A DNA stretch of 60,464 nucleotides from Scopulibacillus darangshiensis. Lineage in GTDB: Bacteria > Bacillota > Bacilli > Bacillales > Sporolactobacillaceae. The notes below the pieces were generated by a model. It worked only from the letters and a program-made list of their open reading frames with translations. It did no database searches and was not told the DNA's origin. Both the position numbers and the translations under genes were made by a program. Shown here piece by piece: positions 34,963 through 44,947 of this stretch; the stretch's first letter is position 1; each line of letters opens with the position of its first letter. The stretch covers positions 1-60,464 of the forward strand of contig NZ_SLXK01000025.1 of NCBI RefSeq assembly GCF_004341035.1. Direction: 5' to 3'.

Positions 34963-35916
34963 ATGGGGAGAATTAAAAGCTTTATATTGAATGTTTCATT
35001 AAAAAATGTTGATTCTGATATCAGAAAATTTGAAATAGGGAGTCGGCATAGCAAAAGAAGGATTGAAAATATTGGCCAAGCTTTCTTATATGGTTATAAT
35101 GCTGCACTTAAACAAGATGAACTACCTTTTAAAAAACAAATGGATATCATTGAACCCGAATTAGAAGGGTTTGCTTATGAAGGTGCAGCAATGGCTTTAA
35201 CCTTAAATGACTTTTTATTCCCTACCCGAAGTCCACGTTTGATTAAATTCATGTCTTCCTGCGGTGCAAACCATATATATATGCTCCATGTTGGAGCTGG
35301 TTGGGGACTAGCCCGACTTCCAAAATTTTATACAAATATCCTCTTATCGAAAATGGACCCTTTACTTAAATGGCTATCAATCGATGGTTATGGTTTTCAT
35401 GAGGGGTACTTTCACTGGAACAAGGCATATCCCAAAATGTTGCTATTATCTAAAGTAACTAATAAATATAGAGACAGGGCATTTGCTCAAGGGTTTGGAC
35501 GTAGTATTTGGTTTAAATTTGGAGGCAAACCCGAAACGATAAAATCAATCATCAGCAATTTTCCATACGAAAAACAAGGAGATATTTGGAGTGGTATAGG
35601 CCTTGCATTGGCATATGCTGGTGGTGTTCAAAAGGAGGAAGTGGAAACATTTAAGTCAATACCTCCGGAGTTTTTCCCCCATTTAGCTCAAGGAGTTACA
35701 TTTGCTGCTAAGGCTAGAATATTTGCGGACATACCGTCCCTTCACACAAAGGTAGCTTGCGAAGTAATTTGTGAGACGACAGTTGAAAAAGCAGCTCAAA
35801 TCACGGATTTAGCGTTGAAAAAAATAAACCGGAAGACACCCTATGCATATGAAAACTGGAGGAGAATGATCAGGGAGGAATTTGGGTCAAAGGGGGAAAA
35901 GACATGGATTGGTTAA
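34963..35916 (+). CDS. DUF1702 / UnbL-like enediyne cassette protein
   Basis: A 317-residue DUF1702 protein. The conserved blocks GFAYEGAAMALTLNDFL, HVGAGWGLAR, GYGFHEGYFHW and AQGFGRSIWF are those of the UnbL proteins found next to PksE genes in enediyne clusters. The biochemical role is not established even in actinomycetes. I start at ATG 34963, because family members begin close to this point. It overlaps the next gene by 13 nt, so the cassette is translationally coupled. Confidence 0.88.
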   Translation: MGRIKSFILNVSLKNVDSDIRKFEIGSRHSKRRIENIGQAFLYGYNAALKQDELPFKKQMDIIEPELEGFAYEGAAMALTLNDFLFPTRSPRLIKFMSSCGANHIYMLHVGAGWGLARLPKFYTNILLSKMDPLLKWLSIDGYGFHEGYFHWNKAYPKMLLLSKVTNKYRDRAFAQGFGRSIWFKFGGKPETIKSIISNFPYEKQGDIWSGIGLALAYAGGVQKEEVETFKSIPPEFFPHLAQGVTFAAKARIFADIPSLHTKVACEVICETTVEKAAQITDLALKKINRKTPYAYENWRRMIREEFGSKGEKTWIG

Positions 35917-37841
35917 AAAAATTATTGGTCCCAATTAGTGCTCTTCTTATTATTATAATTTTAGGAGTTATGGTTCTACCCAATGGAATATCTTCAGCAG
36001 CTAAAGATAGTTTAGCGAGTGAATTTAAATTTAAAAAGAACGCCTTAACCTATCAGTCAGGCAATGAACCAAAAAAGGCTAGGGAGGTTAATCCATCACT
36101 AGAACATATTAAGTCATGGATATCTTCCGTTGGAGCAGGCGTGGCCATTAATGATATTGATGGGAACGGAAAGCCAGACGATGTGTGCCATGTAGACCCT
36201 AGGTATAATGGAGTTACTATTGAAGCTGCACCAAATAATGCCAATCGTTACAAACCCTTTAATTTAGATCCAAAGCCTTTGAAGTATGATAAAACCATGG
36301 CACCAATGGGTTGCTTGCCGGGAGATATTAATGAGGATGGCTTAATGGATGTTTTGGTTTATTATTGGGGTCGAACGCCAATAGGATTTATTCAAAATAA
36401 AAGCCCCGGAAATAATGAAGGAAGTTTATCGGCTAGTAGATTTGAACCCCATGAATTAGCCAGTAAAGTGGACCATTGGTACACTAATGCTGCTTCTTGG
36501 GCAGATATCAATGGTGACGGACATAAGGATATAATAATCGGTAATTACTTTCAAGACGGTGCTCACATATTAGATGAAGGCGCAACCAAAGGGGATTCTA
36601 TGCAACATTCAATGTCAAATGCATTCAATGGAGGGGATAATAGGATCCTTTTATGGACAAGGGGAAAAGATAAAACGGTTAATTACAAGGAAGTATCTTT
36701 ACCGGAAAAAGTAAGTAAGGGATGGACGTTAGCTATAGGAGCAGCAGATTTAAACGGAGATTTGTTGCCAGAAATATATTTTGCCAATGACTTTGGACCT
36801 GATCGATTACTTCTAAATATTTCAGAAACAAATAAAGTCAAATTCAAACTTCTCCAAGGAGAATCAGCCATAAACACACCAAAATCAAGTGTACTTGGAA
36901 AAGATTCCTTTAAAGGCATGGGAATTGACTTTGGTGATATAAATAGGGATGGCTATTTCGATATGTATATAAGCAATATAGCTGATGAATATGCACTCAT
37001 GGAAAGCCATCTCGCATTTATAAGTACTGGTAAAACACAAAAAATGGAAAAAGGGATTGCACCTTACAAAGAAGAGAGTCATGAACTAGGTTTGAATAGA
37101 AGTTCGTGGGGATGGGGTACAAAATTAACTGACTTTAATAATGATGGTGTATTAGAAGTTGTACAAGCTACCGGCTTTATAAAAGGTAAGGTTAATAAAT
37201 GGGCGCAGTTGCAAGAAGTAGCTATGGGTAATGACACATTGCTAAGCAATCCTGAAACCTGGCCTAATTTAAAACCGGGAAGGGCAGATTTAAGTGGCCA
37301 CGATCACAACCCTTTTTTCGTAAGATCAAAGTCTGGAAAATATATAGATTTGTCTAAAGATATTGGAATAGGCGATCCTCATGTGTCAAGAGGTATAGCC
37401 ACTTCTGATGTTGATTTGGATGGCGATGCAGACTTCGCAATGGCTAACCAATGGGAAGAATCATATTTTTATGAGAATGTATCTCCTGTTAAAAATAAAT
37501 TTTTGGAGCTTAAATTAAAACTACCAATTAACAAAAGTCTTAAAGATACACAGGTGATTCCTTATGATGAACATGAACAGTTTAAAGTCAATAGTATTAA
37601 TGCGATTGGGGCAACTGTTAAATTGACTTTACCTTCAGGGAAAACAGTTATTAATCAAGTGGATGGTGGTAACGGACATTCTGGTAAACGCTCACCTCTA
37701 GTAAGGTTTGGTTTAGGTGATATAAATAAAAAGGTTCAAATTGATATAAATTGGAGGGATTTAAAAGGAATTAAGCACCATCAAAAGTTAATGATTCGAC
37801 CTGGTATCTATACCATTATGTTGAATAATAAGGAGGGTTAG
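35904..37841 (+). CDS. UnbV-like FG-GAP / ASPIC protein
   Basis: A 645-residue exported protein. An N-terminal membrane helix or signal (LLVPISALLIIIILGVMVL) leads to about seven FG-GAP/calcium-loop repeats (NDIDGNGKPDD, GDINEDGLMD, ADINGDGHKD, GDINRDGYFD, SDVDLDGDAD) and a C-terminal ASPIC/UnbV domain (NAIGATVKLTLPSGK). It matches UnbV of enediyne cassettes, thought to sit outside the membrane on a beta-propeller. Exact role unknown. It ends 1 nt before the next start. Confidence 0.9.
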   Translation: MDWLKKLLVPISALLIIIILGVMVLPNGISSAAKDSLASEFKFKKNALTYQSGNEPKKAREVNPSLEHIKSWISSVGAGVAINDIDGNGKPDDVCHVDPRYNGVTIEAAPNNANRYKPFNLDPKPLKYDKTMAPMGCLPGDINEDGLMDVLVYYWGRTPIGFIQNKSPGNNEGSLSASRFEPHELASKVDHWYTNAASWADINGDGHKDIIIGNYFQDGAHILDEGATKGDSMQHSMSNAFNGGDNRILLWTRGKDKTVNYKEVSLPEKVSKGWTLAIGAADLNGDLLPEIYFANDFGPDRLLLNISETNKVKFKLLQGESAINTPKSSVLGKDSFKGMGIDFGDINRDGYFDMYISNIADEYALMESHLAFISTGKTQKMEKGIAPYKEESHELGLNRSSWGWGTKLTDFNNDGVLEVVQATGFIKGKVNKWAQLQEVAMGNDTLLSNPETWPNLKPGRADLSGHDHNPFFVRSKSGKYIDLSKDIGIGDPHVSRGIATSDVDLDGDADFAMANQWEESYFYENVSPVKNKFLELKLKLPINKSLKDTQVIPYDEHEQFKVNSINAIGATVKLTLPSGKTVINQVDGGNGHSGKRSPLVRFGLGDINKKVQIDINWRDLKGIKHHQKLMIRPGIYTIMLNNKEG

Positions 37842-37842
37842 G

Positions 37843-38742
37843 ATGAATAAACGGAAGAAAGCACTGCGAAGGTTTGCCTTAACAATAACGATCTTCAACA
37901 TCCTTGGCCATACAGTATTAGGATTTGAACAATCCATCGCACAAATCTTTGTGTCATTGGGGACGGCATATTCTTTAGAAATCTTGTTTGAAACTATGAA
38001 AAGTATAATTAGTAAAAGAAAACCAAATTTTTCGGGGTCTTTTATCAATTTTATGGACTTTCTTTTACCTGCTCATATAAGTGGTCTAGCTATTTCAATG
38101 TTAATATATGCAAACGACGAATGGTTACCCTTTATTTTTGCAACGGCAGTTGCTATATGTTCAAAAGAAATTTTGAGAGCACCACATAAAAAAGGGAGTA
38201 AACATTTTTTAAACCCCTCCAATACTGGTATAGTGGTTATTTTACTTTTATGCCCTCGTGTGGGCATTGCCCCTCCTTATCACTTCACAGAGTATGTGGA
38301 TGGCTTTTGGGATTGGTTTATTCCAGCATTAATTTTATCTTCAGGAGTTATGTTAAATGCTAAACTTACAAATAAAATGCCTTTAATCTTGGCATGGGCT
38401 GGAGGCTTTATAATTCAAGCCTTAATAAGGTATCAATTTTTACCGTATGAACATCTTGCCACCTTGTATCCAATAACCGGGCTAGCATTAATTTTATTTA
38501 CCTTTTATATGATCACAGATCCGGGGACCACCCCGTTTAAAACAAAATCACAAATATGTTTTGGGCTTTCTTGCGCATTTGTATATGGAGTATTAATGCT
38601 ATTTAATGTCGTATTCGGCTTTTTCTTCTCATTAGTAATTGTATGTAGTGTAAGAGGACTCTATATGTATTATTTGGCAATAATACATACCATGTCTCAA
38701 AAGGTAAGTTATCAAAAGGGTTTAGTCAAGGAGGCTAGATAA
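37843..38742 (+). CDS. UnbU-like membrane protein
   Basis: A 299-residue polytopic membrane protein (about 8 helices) of the UnbU family, distantly related to the NqrB/RnfD membrane subunits. HFLNPSNTGIVV and MITDPGTTPFKTKSQ correspond to the conserved loops of that group, the latter near where RnfD carries FMN. It lies between unbV and the synthase gene, in the same order as in enediyne cassettes. Electron transfer or export roles are guesses. Confidence 0.87.
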   Translation: MNKRKKALRRFALTITIFNILGHTVLGFEQSIAQIFVSLGTAYSLEILFETMKSIISKRKPNFSGSFINFMDFLLPAHISGLAISMLIYANDEWLPFIFATAVAICSKEILRAPHKKGSKHFLNPSNTGIVVILLLCPRVGIAPPYHFTEYVDGFWDWFIPALILSSGVMLNAKLTNKMPLILAWAGGFIIQALIRYQFLPYEHLATLYPITGLALILFTFYMITDPGTTPFKTKSQICFGLSCAFVYGVLMLFNVVFGFFFSLVIVCSVRGLYMYYLAIIHTMSQKVSYQKGLVKEAR

Positions 38743-41700
38743 ATGTCAAAAATAGCTGTTGTTGGAATGTCGTGTCTTTACCCCGACGCTTCGTCACCCA
38801 CAGAATTATGGAATAACGTATTAACTAAACGGCGCTCATTTCGTAAAATTCCAGAAAAGAGATTATCTTTGAAGGATTACTATTCTTCTAATCCCAAAAC
38901 ACCTGATAAAATTTACTCAAAGATGGCCTCGGTTATAAAAAATTATTCTTTTGATAGGGTTAGATATAAGATTTCTGGTAGTAATTTTCGGTCCACTGAT
39001 ATGACACATTGGGTTGCGTTGGACATTGCAACCAAAGCACTTGAAGATGCTGGGTACATGTCCAATAAAAATTTACCTAATGAGAAAACTGGAGTAATAG
39101 TAGGAAACACTTTAACTGGTGAATTTTCCCGTTCATCATTAATGAGACTTCGATGGCCTTATGTCAAGCGAATTTTAGCAAAACAGCTAAAAAAGGAAAG
39201 CTGGACCTCCGAAAGGATTTCCAAATTTTTATTAGAAGCAGAGTATGCATATAAGGAGCCCTTTGAACCAGTAAATGCAGAAACCCTTGCTGGTGGATTG
39301 TCTAATACGATTGCGGGTAGAATTTGCAATTATTACGACCTTAAAGGTGGTGGTTATACTGTTGATGGTGCCTGCAGTTCTTCATTAATTGCCGTCAAGG
39401 ATGGTTGTATTGCATTAACGCAACATGATTTGGATGTTGCGTTGGTAGGTGGCGTCGATTTAAGTTTAGATCCGTTTGAATTAATTGGTTTTTCAAAAAC
39501 AGAAGCATTAGCAAAGAGTGAAATGAGAATATATGATCAAAAATCAAATGGGTTTTGGCCAGGTGAGGGTTGTGGTTTCGTTGTTCTTATGAGGCTTCAA
39601 GACGCCATTGATCAGGGATTCAATATTTACGCAAAAATAAACGGTTGGGGGGTATCATCCGATGGAAGTGGTGGTATAACTCGGCCAACTATTGATGGTC
39701 AACAATTGGCTATTAACAAAGCCTATAATAAGGCCGGTTATGGTATTGACACAGTTTCCTACTTTGAAGGACATGGAACTGGTACAAAGGTGGGCGATGA
39801 GGTTGAATTAAATACAATTATAAAAGCCCATGGGGATGTAACGCGAGGGAATCCTGGAGTCATCGGCTCAATTAAAGGGAATTTTGGGCATACAAAGGCT
39901 GCCGCCGGAATTGCGGGGTTAATTAAATCTGTTCTTACTCTTCACCATCAAATTATACCCCCGATCACTGGTCATACAGATTCCCATTCGATTCTTTTAG
40001 AAAATAAAAATACATTAACTGTATTAAATGAAGCGAAAGTGTGGAATGGGAAGGGACCAATGAGAGCCAGTGTAAGTTCTATGGGTTTTGGAGGAATAAA
40101 TGTACATTTAACGATGGAGGGTACAAAAAAAGAACAAAAGGTTCTCACATCTCAAGAAAAATGGGTGACCTCATCATCACAGGACACTGAATTAATAATT
40201 ATTGACGCAGAAAATCGGATGGTACTTGGAGGTCTTTTACAAACTATTCATGAACAATCCAAAGAAATGTCATACGGAGAGCTTACAGACTTGTCCGTTA
40301 ACCTTTACCAGAATTTAAGCGATAAACCATTAAAGGTTGCACTAGTCGTTAAAAGCCCTGCTGAACTTCAAAATAAAACAGATAAGCTTATTAACTTTCT
40401 AAAGTCCCAATCAAGTTTTATTATAAATACCGATGAAGGGATTTACTTTACTGATAATATCAAGGAAGCAAAAGTAGGCTTGCTTTTCCCAGGTCAAGGG
40501 GTGAGAGTCGGGTCTGAAAATCAATGGCTGAAAAACAAATTTAAAGGTATTCAGCAATTTCACAATAAATTTCCGATAAGTAACAAAGGGGACATCGTGA
40601 ATACATCCAACGCCCAGCCGAATATAATTAAATCTACACTGGCAGGGTTACATTTTTTAAAATCACTGTCTGTAGATTCTGATATCGCTGTTGGCCATAG
40701 TTTGGGAGAGCTAACAGCATTACACTGGGCAGGAAGTATAGATGAAAATGATGTGATTCGACTTGCAGAAATAAGAGGTAGAGTAATGGGAAATGTATCG
40801 GGGCCAAATGGAGCCATGGCCACAATTTTTGAGTCAAAGGAAAATGTTACTAACATTTTAACCCCCGGCGCTGTTATTTCGTGTATAAATGGTTCGAAAC
40901 AAACAGTTATAGCCGGCGAAAAGGTCAGCATCGATCAATCAATTAAGGCAGCTGAAAATAAGGGCTATTTTGCAAAAAAACTTCAGGTTTCTCATGCGTT
41001 TCATTCACCATTAATGAATGATTCAAAAAGCACATTATCAAATTACTTAAAAAACTACCATTTTACTGAACCAAAACGAAACATCATTTCCACAACTACA
41101 GGTGATATGGTTAATGATGTCGCTAACATAAAAGAAATACTTATTTCCCAGTTAACAAAGCCTGTGTTATTTTTAGGTGCCTTGAATCAGCTGAAAAGTT
41201 TTTCCCTTGATTTACTAGTTGAAGTAGGGCCTGGAAAATCATTGAATCATATTGCAAAAAGTGAGATGGATGTTCCTGTAGTTTCCATGGAAACCGAACA
41301 TCATTCGGTGGATGGCTTATTGAATGTCACAGGTGCATTGTTTGTGTTAGGTAAAACCTCATGTGGACAGTTAAAGGCGCTTTACAACAGATATACAAGA
41401 CCATTTGACTCCGAAGGGGATTCACAGTATTTTGTAAATCCATGTGAAATGGTTGATGAAGACGATGGTATTGAATCTACATATGATAGGCTAATTTCCG
41501 AGGAAGTCGCTGCTACTGCCGAAGAGGAAATAACTGATATAAGTACCGATAATTCCGAAAACGCATTCAAAAAGCTTTTATCAGAAAAAGTAGAGTTACC
41601 AATTGAATCTATAAGTGACGATAGCCGTCTTTTAGACGATCTACATTTAAGCTCGATTTCCGTGGGACAAATTATTGGTCAAGCAGCTAAGAGCTTAAAT

Positions 41701-44475
41701 ATTAAGGTTCCAATATCATTCTTGGAATTCACTAATAGTACAGTAAAAGAGGTAAGCAACTTTTTATCGCAACAAATTGGCAATTATGATGATGCTGCTG
41801 AGATGTCTCCCGAGGGAATTAAAGATTGGGCAGGTGTTTTTACTATAGAACAAGTTGAAAAAAGCTTGGTAAGAAGATCTTCAGACTTTCAGGGGAATGA
41901 CTGGGATTTATTTATTCCAAACAATTTCCCATTAAAAAAGCAATTGGAGAAGACTTTATCTGATTATAAAGGTCAGGGTGTCATAACAGGCTATTCTGAT
42001 TCACCTAATAATTTTAATTTATTATTAAAAGCAGCTACTGTAGCCAAGGAGAAAAGATCTAAATTAGTTTTAATCCAAACAGAATCCTTAAAAGCCTCGT
42101 CCTTTGCTAAGACGTTTCACCTGGAAACAAATATTGATACTTTAGTTATTACAATTCCTGAGAGTAATCAAGCTATTCCATGGATTATAGAAGAAGTTAA
42201 GCATCTAAAGGGGTTTAATGAAGTAAGATACACTGCAAGTGGTAAAAGATTAGAACCAAGAGTTAAAAGTCTTCCACTTAAAGGAGATGGCATTGCCAGG
42301 ATTTTAGACAATAAAGATATCATTTTGTTTACTGGTGGTGGAAAAGGGATAGCAACAGAGTGTGCATTATTTTTGGCAAAGGAAACAGGTTCTCGTTTAG
42401 TTTTAATAGGTAGGTCTGACCCTAACAGTGACACACAATTGTTTAATAATTTAGAGAGGCTCAAAAAACATAAAATAGATTTCAACTATGTTCAAGCCGA
42501 TATAACAAATGAAATACATGTTAAGAAAGCTATGAAATGGATACGAAGTAATGTTGGACACGTCACTGGTATAGTTCATGCGACTGGAGTTAATCATCCT
42601 AAAAGTCTTAATAATTTAACGAATTCGGATCTTAATGAAACGGTTCAACCAAAAGTAAATGGTTTACGTAATCTTATCGAAAATATCGAGTCTGAATACT
42701 TAAGGTTTTTTGTTTCTTTCGGATCAATTATTGGTCGATCTGGTTTACATGGAGAGGCACATTACGGCTTAGCAAACGAATGGCTTACCAATGAAACATC
42801 CAAAATTAATAAGCAGCTTATCCATTGTAAGACATTAACAATGGAATGGTCAGTTTGGTCCGGTGTCGGAATGGGACAGAGTTTAGGGACGGTTGATCTA
42901 TTAAAGAAGCAAGGTATAGTACCAATTAAAATAGAACAGGGGACTCGATGTTTTAATACATTATTAGCAAATTTATTAATAGGTAATCTCACAAGTCCAT
43001 CCGCAATTATTACAGGAAGGTTTGGAAAAATGCCTACTTTAAAATTAGGTGAAAAACCCCTTCCATTTTATCGATTTATGGAGAAACCAGTTATTCATTA
43101 CCCAAAGTACGAATTAGTCGCTGATGCAACATTAAAAGAGGATACAGATCTCTATTTAAAAGACCACGTATTTGATAATAACCTATTATTCCCTGCTGTT
43201 ATGGGTTTAGAGATGATGGCACAAGCTATAATTTCATTATCCGAGAAAAAAGAAGGTTTGATGTTTAAAAACGTTCGTTTTGATCAACCAATTATCGTGG
43301 ACCCAAATCAGAAGTCAAACGTACGTGTTGTTGCGCAAAGAAAAGAAGATAATGATTACGAATTGGCTATTAGAAGTAACCATACTGACTATGCAATAAA
43401 TCATTTTCAAGCTACCTGTGATACTAACTCTAATTTTAATAAAAAGAACTATAAGCACCTAATTACTAATTCATCTTATCAAACCACTTTAAATCCAGAT
43501 CAAGATTTATACGGACAAGTGTTGTTCCAATCAGGCATGTTTCAAAAAGTACAAAATTATAAACGATTAATTGCCACGGAAACCTTATTTATTGTAAAAC
43601 CAAAGACCGAACAATGGTTTAGTACTTTTTATCCAGAGAAGCTTGTTTTACAAGATCCTGGGGTTCGGGATGCAGCGCTTCATGGAATACAATCTTGCGT
43701 TCCAAATCAAATTTTAATTCCTGTCTCGGTGGGGAAAATTAATTTTATCGGTGATATTGGTAAAGCAAATTACGTATACGCTAAAGAAGTGAGCCAAAGT
43801 GAGTCCAATTATGAGTACAATATTCTTATACTAGACAAAGAGGGTAACTTACTAGAGTCTTGGGATCATTTGACCTTAACTGCAGTTAAATCGCTTCCTA
43901 GTGTAAATCTAAATGAAAAATTATCATGCATTGTGTTTAATCGTAAGATTAAACAATTAAACTTAGATAAAGCTCCCGTAATATCAGTTGACTCATTTGA
44001 AGGTTCTAGGGAATGGAAAAAGGCACAGTCTCTCTACCAGTTAACTGGAATAACTAACCCAGTACTAAAACGGCAAGATGGTAAACCGGAACTACTTGAC
44101 ACCAATGTTTCGGCTTCTTTTTCCTATAAATATGGTATGACATTTAGTGCACTTGGGAAAGGGGCTATTGGGTGTGATATAGAAGTTGTTGATGAATCTT
44201 GTAATTGGGTTACACTTTTGGATACTGAGCAATTAGGATTATCCACTCAAATCATGAATGTCATGAGTGAATCATTTGATCATAGTGCTACACGTGTATG
44301 GTGCGCTATGGAATGCGCGAAAAAAGCTGGTTACAACGATACAAAAAACTTTAGAATAAGTATAAAAAATACTAATTTATTAATTCTAAGGAATAAAAAG
44401 GTGTCCGTTTTTTCCTACAAATTCAAAAAGGAAGATAACCATTATATCTTATCTTTATTAATGGAGGGGAGTTAA
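38743..44475 (+). CDS. PksE-like iterative enediyne-type polyketide synthase
   Basis: A 1910-residue iterative type I synthase with PksE domain order. KS (1-460): DGACSSS with Cys211, His344 in EGHGTG and His383 in NFGHTK. AT (about 570-880): GHSLGE with Ser653 and malonyl-type HAFHSP. ACP (about 950-1015): LHLSSI with Ser971. KR (about 1190-1450): TGGGKGI, Ser1328 and Tyr1341. DH (about 1460-1720): His1475 in KDHVFDNNLLFP, where the usual Gly is Asn. C-terminal PPTase (about 1760-1910): GCDIE and WCAMECAKKAG. SgcE and CalE8 have the same architecture and the unusual LxLSSI carrier motif. All active residues are present, so it should build a polyene from malonyl-CoA. Confidence 0.94.
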   Translation: MSKIAVVGMSCLYPDASSPTELWNNVLTKRRSFRKIPEKRLSLKDYYSSNPKTPDKIYSKMASVIKNYSFDRVRYKISGSNFRSTDMTHWVALDIATKALEDAGYMSNKNLPNEKTGVIVGNTLTGEFSRSSLMRLRWPYVKRILAKQLKKESWTSERISKFLLEAEYAYKEPFEPVNAETLAGGLSNTIAGRICNYYDLKGGGYTVDGACSSSLIAVKDGCIALTQHDLDVALVGGVDLSLDPFELIGFSKTEALAKSEMRIYDQKSNGFWPGEGCGFVVLMRLQDAIDQGFNIYAKINGWGVSSDGSGGITRPTIDGQQLAINKAYNKAGYGIDTVSYFEGHGTGTKVGDEVELNTIIKAHGDVTRGNPGVIGSIKGNFGHTKAAAGIAGLIKSVLTLHHQIIPPITGHTDSHSILLENKNTLTVLNEAKVWNGKGPMRASVSSMGFGGINVHLTMEGTKKEQKVLTSQEKWVTSSSQDTELIIIDAENRMVLGGLLQTIHEQSKEMSYGELTDLSVNLYQNLSDKPLKVALVVKSPAELQNKTDKLINFLKSQSSFIINTDEGIYFTDNIKEAKVGLLFPGQGVRVGSENQWLKNKFKGIQQFHNKFPISNKGDIVNTSNAQPNIIKSTLAGLHFLKSLSVDSDIAVGHSLGELTALHWAGSIDENDVIRLAEIRGRVMGNVSGPNGAMATIFESKENVTNILTPGAVISCINGSKQTVIAGEKVSIDQSIKAAENKGYFAKKLQVSHAFHSPLMNDSKSTLSNYLKNYHFTEPKRNIISTTTGDMVNDVANIKEILISQLTKPVLFLGALNQLKSFSLDLLVEVGPGKSLNHIAKSEMDVPVVSMETEHHSVDGLLNVTGALFVLGKTSCGQLKALYNRYTRPFDSEGDSQYFVNPCEMVDEDDGIESTYDRLISEEVAATAEEEITDISTDNSENAFKKLLSEKVELPIESISDDSRLLDDLHLSSISVGQIIGQAAKSLNIKVPISFLEFTNSTVKEVSNFLSQQIGNYDDAAEMSPEGIKDWAGVFTIEQVEKSLVRRSSDFQGNDWDLFIPNNFPLKKQLEKTLSDYKGQGVITGYSDSPNNFNLLLKAATVAKEKRSKLVLIQTESLKASSFAKTFHLETNIDTLVITIPESNQAIPWIIEEVKHLKGFNEVRYTASGKRLEPRVKSLPLKGDGIARILDNKDIILFTGGGKGIATECALFLAKETGSRLVLIGRSDPNSDTQLFNNLERLKKHKIDFNYVQADITNEIHVKKAMKWIRSNVGHVTGIVHATGVNHPKSLNNLTNSDLNETVQPKVNGLRNLIENIESEYLRFFVSFGSIIGRSGLHGEAHYGLANEWLTNETSKINKQLIHCKTLTMEWSVWSGVGMGQSLGTVDLLKKQGIVPIKIEQGTRCFNTLLANLLIGNLTSPSAIITGRFGKMPTLKLGEKPLPFYRFMEKPVIHYPKYELVADATLKEDTDLYLKDHVFDNNLLFPAVMGLEMMAQAIISLSEKKEGLMFKNVRFDQPIIVDPNQKSNVRVVAQRKEDNDYELAIRSNHTDYAINHFQATCDTNSNFNKKNYKHLITNSSYQTTLNPDQDLYGQVLFQSGMFQKVQNYKRLIATETLFIVKPKTEQWFSTFYPEKLVLQDPGVRDAALHGIQSCVPNQILIPVSVGKINFIGDIGKANYVYAKEVSQSESNYEYNILILDKEGNLLESWDHLTLTAVKSLPSVNLNEKLSCIVFNRKIKQLNLDKAPVISVDSFEGSREWKKAQSLYQLTGITNPVLKRQDGKPELLDTNVSASFSYKYGMTFSALGKGAIGCDIEVVDESCNWVTLLDTEQLGLSTQIMNVMSESFDHSATRVWCAMECAKKAGYNDTKNFRISIKNTNLLILRNKKVSVFSYKFKKEDNHYILSLLMEGS

Positions 44476-44903
44476 TGAAGGCTTTTGAATATGAACATAT
44501 TGTTGGTTTTGAAGAAACTAATGTTGTTGGTAATGTTTATTACGCCAATTATATAAAATGGCAGGGAAGATGCCGAGAAATTTTTCTGCAGCAATATGTA
44601 CCGAACATTTTAAAGGAAATTGACAATGGATTATCTTTAGTTACCATGAACGTTTCGTGTGATTTTTTTAAAGAACTTTTTGCTTTTGATAAGGTATTAA
44701 TAAAGATGTACTTAAAAGAATATGTACAAAATCGGGTAACTATGGAATTTGAATATTGGAAAGTCGCTGATAACCATTTCGAAGAATTAATAGCAAAGGG
44801 TAACCAACAAATTGCTTCTATGCGAAAAACCGAGGAGAGATTAGAACCTGAGCCACTTCCTGAACCATTTATAAATGCACTTTCTGAATATAAAAAAACA
44901 TAA
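44475..44903 (+). CDS. Enediyne-type hotdog thioesterase
   Basis: A 142-residue thioesterase of the CalE7/SgcE10/DynE7 type. The N-terminal EETNVVGNVYYANYIKWQGR and the block IAKGNQQIASM match that family. It would release the polyene chain from PksE. Its ATG shares an A with the synthase stop (TAATG), so the two are tightly coupled. With PksE alone, the thioesterase of known systems releases pentadecaheptaene. No further enediyne tailoring gene follows. Confidence 0.92.
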   Translation: MKAFEYEHIVGFEETNVVGNVYYANYIKWQGRCREIFLQQYVPNILKEIDNGLSLVTMNVSCDFFKELFAFDKVLIKMYLKEYVQNRVTMEFEYWKVADNHFEELIAKGNQQIASMRKTEERLEPEPLPEPFINALSEYKKT

Positions 44904-44947
44904 CGATATATCTTTTGTGGGTTCATTTTAAGAAAGGGTGTATCTGA

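Noticed and set aside
38743-44475. PksE reading as a PUFA synthase or ordinary modular PKS
   Set aside because: One chain with KS-AT-ACP-KR-DH and a C-terminal PPTase, the LHLSSI carrier motif, and UnbL/UnbV/UnbU plus CalE7-type neighbours fit the enediyne class. PUFA synthases have several subunits and tandem ACPs.
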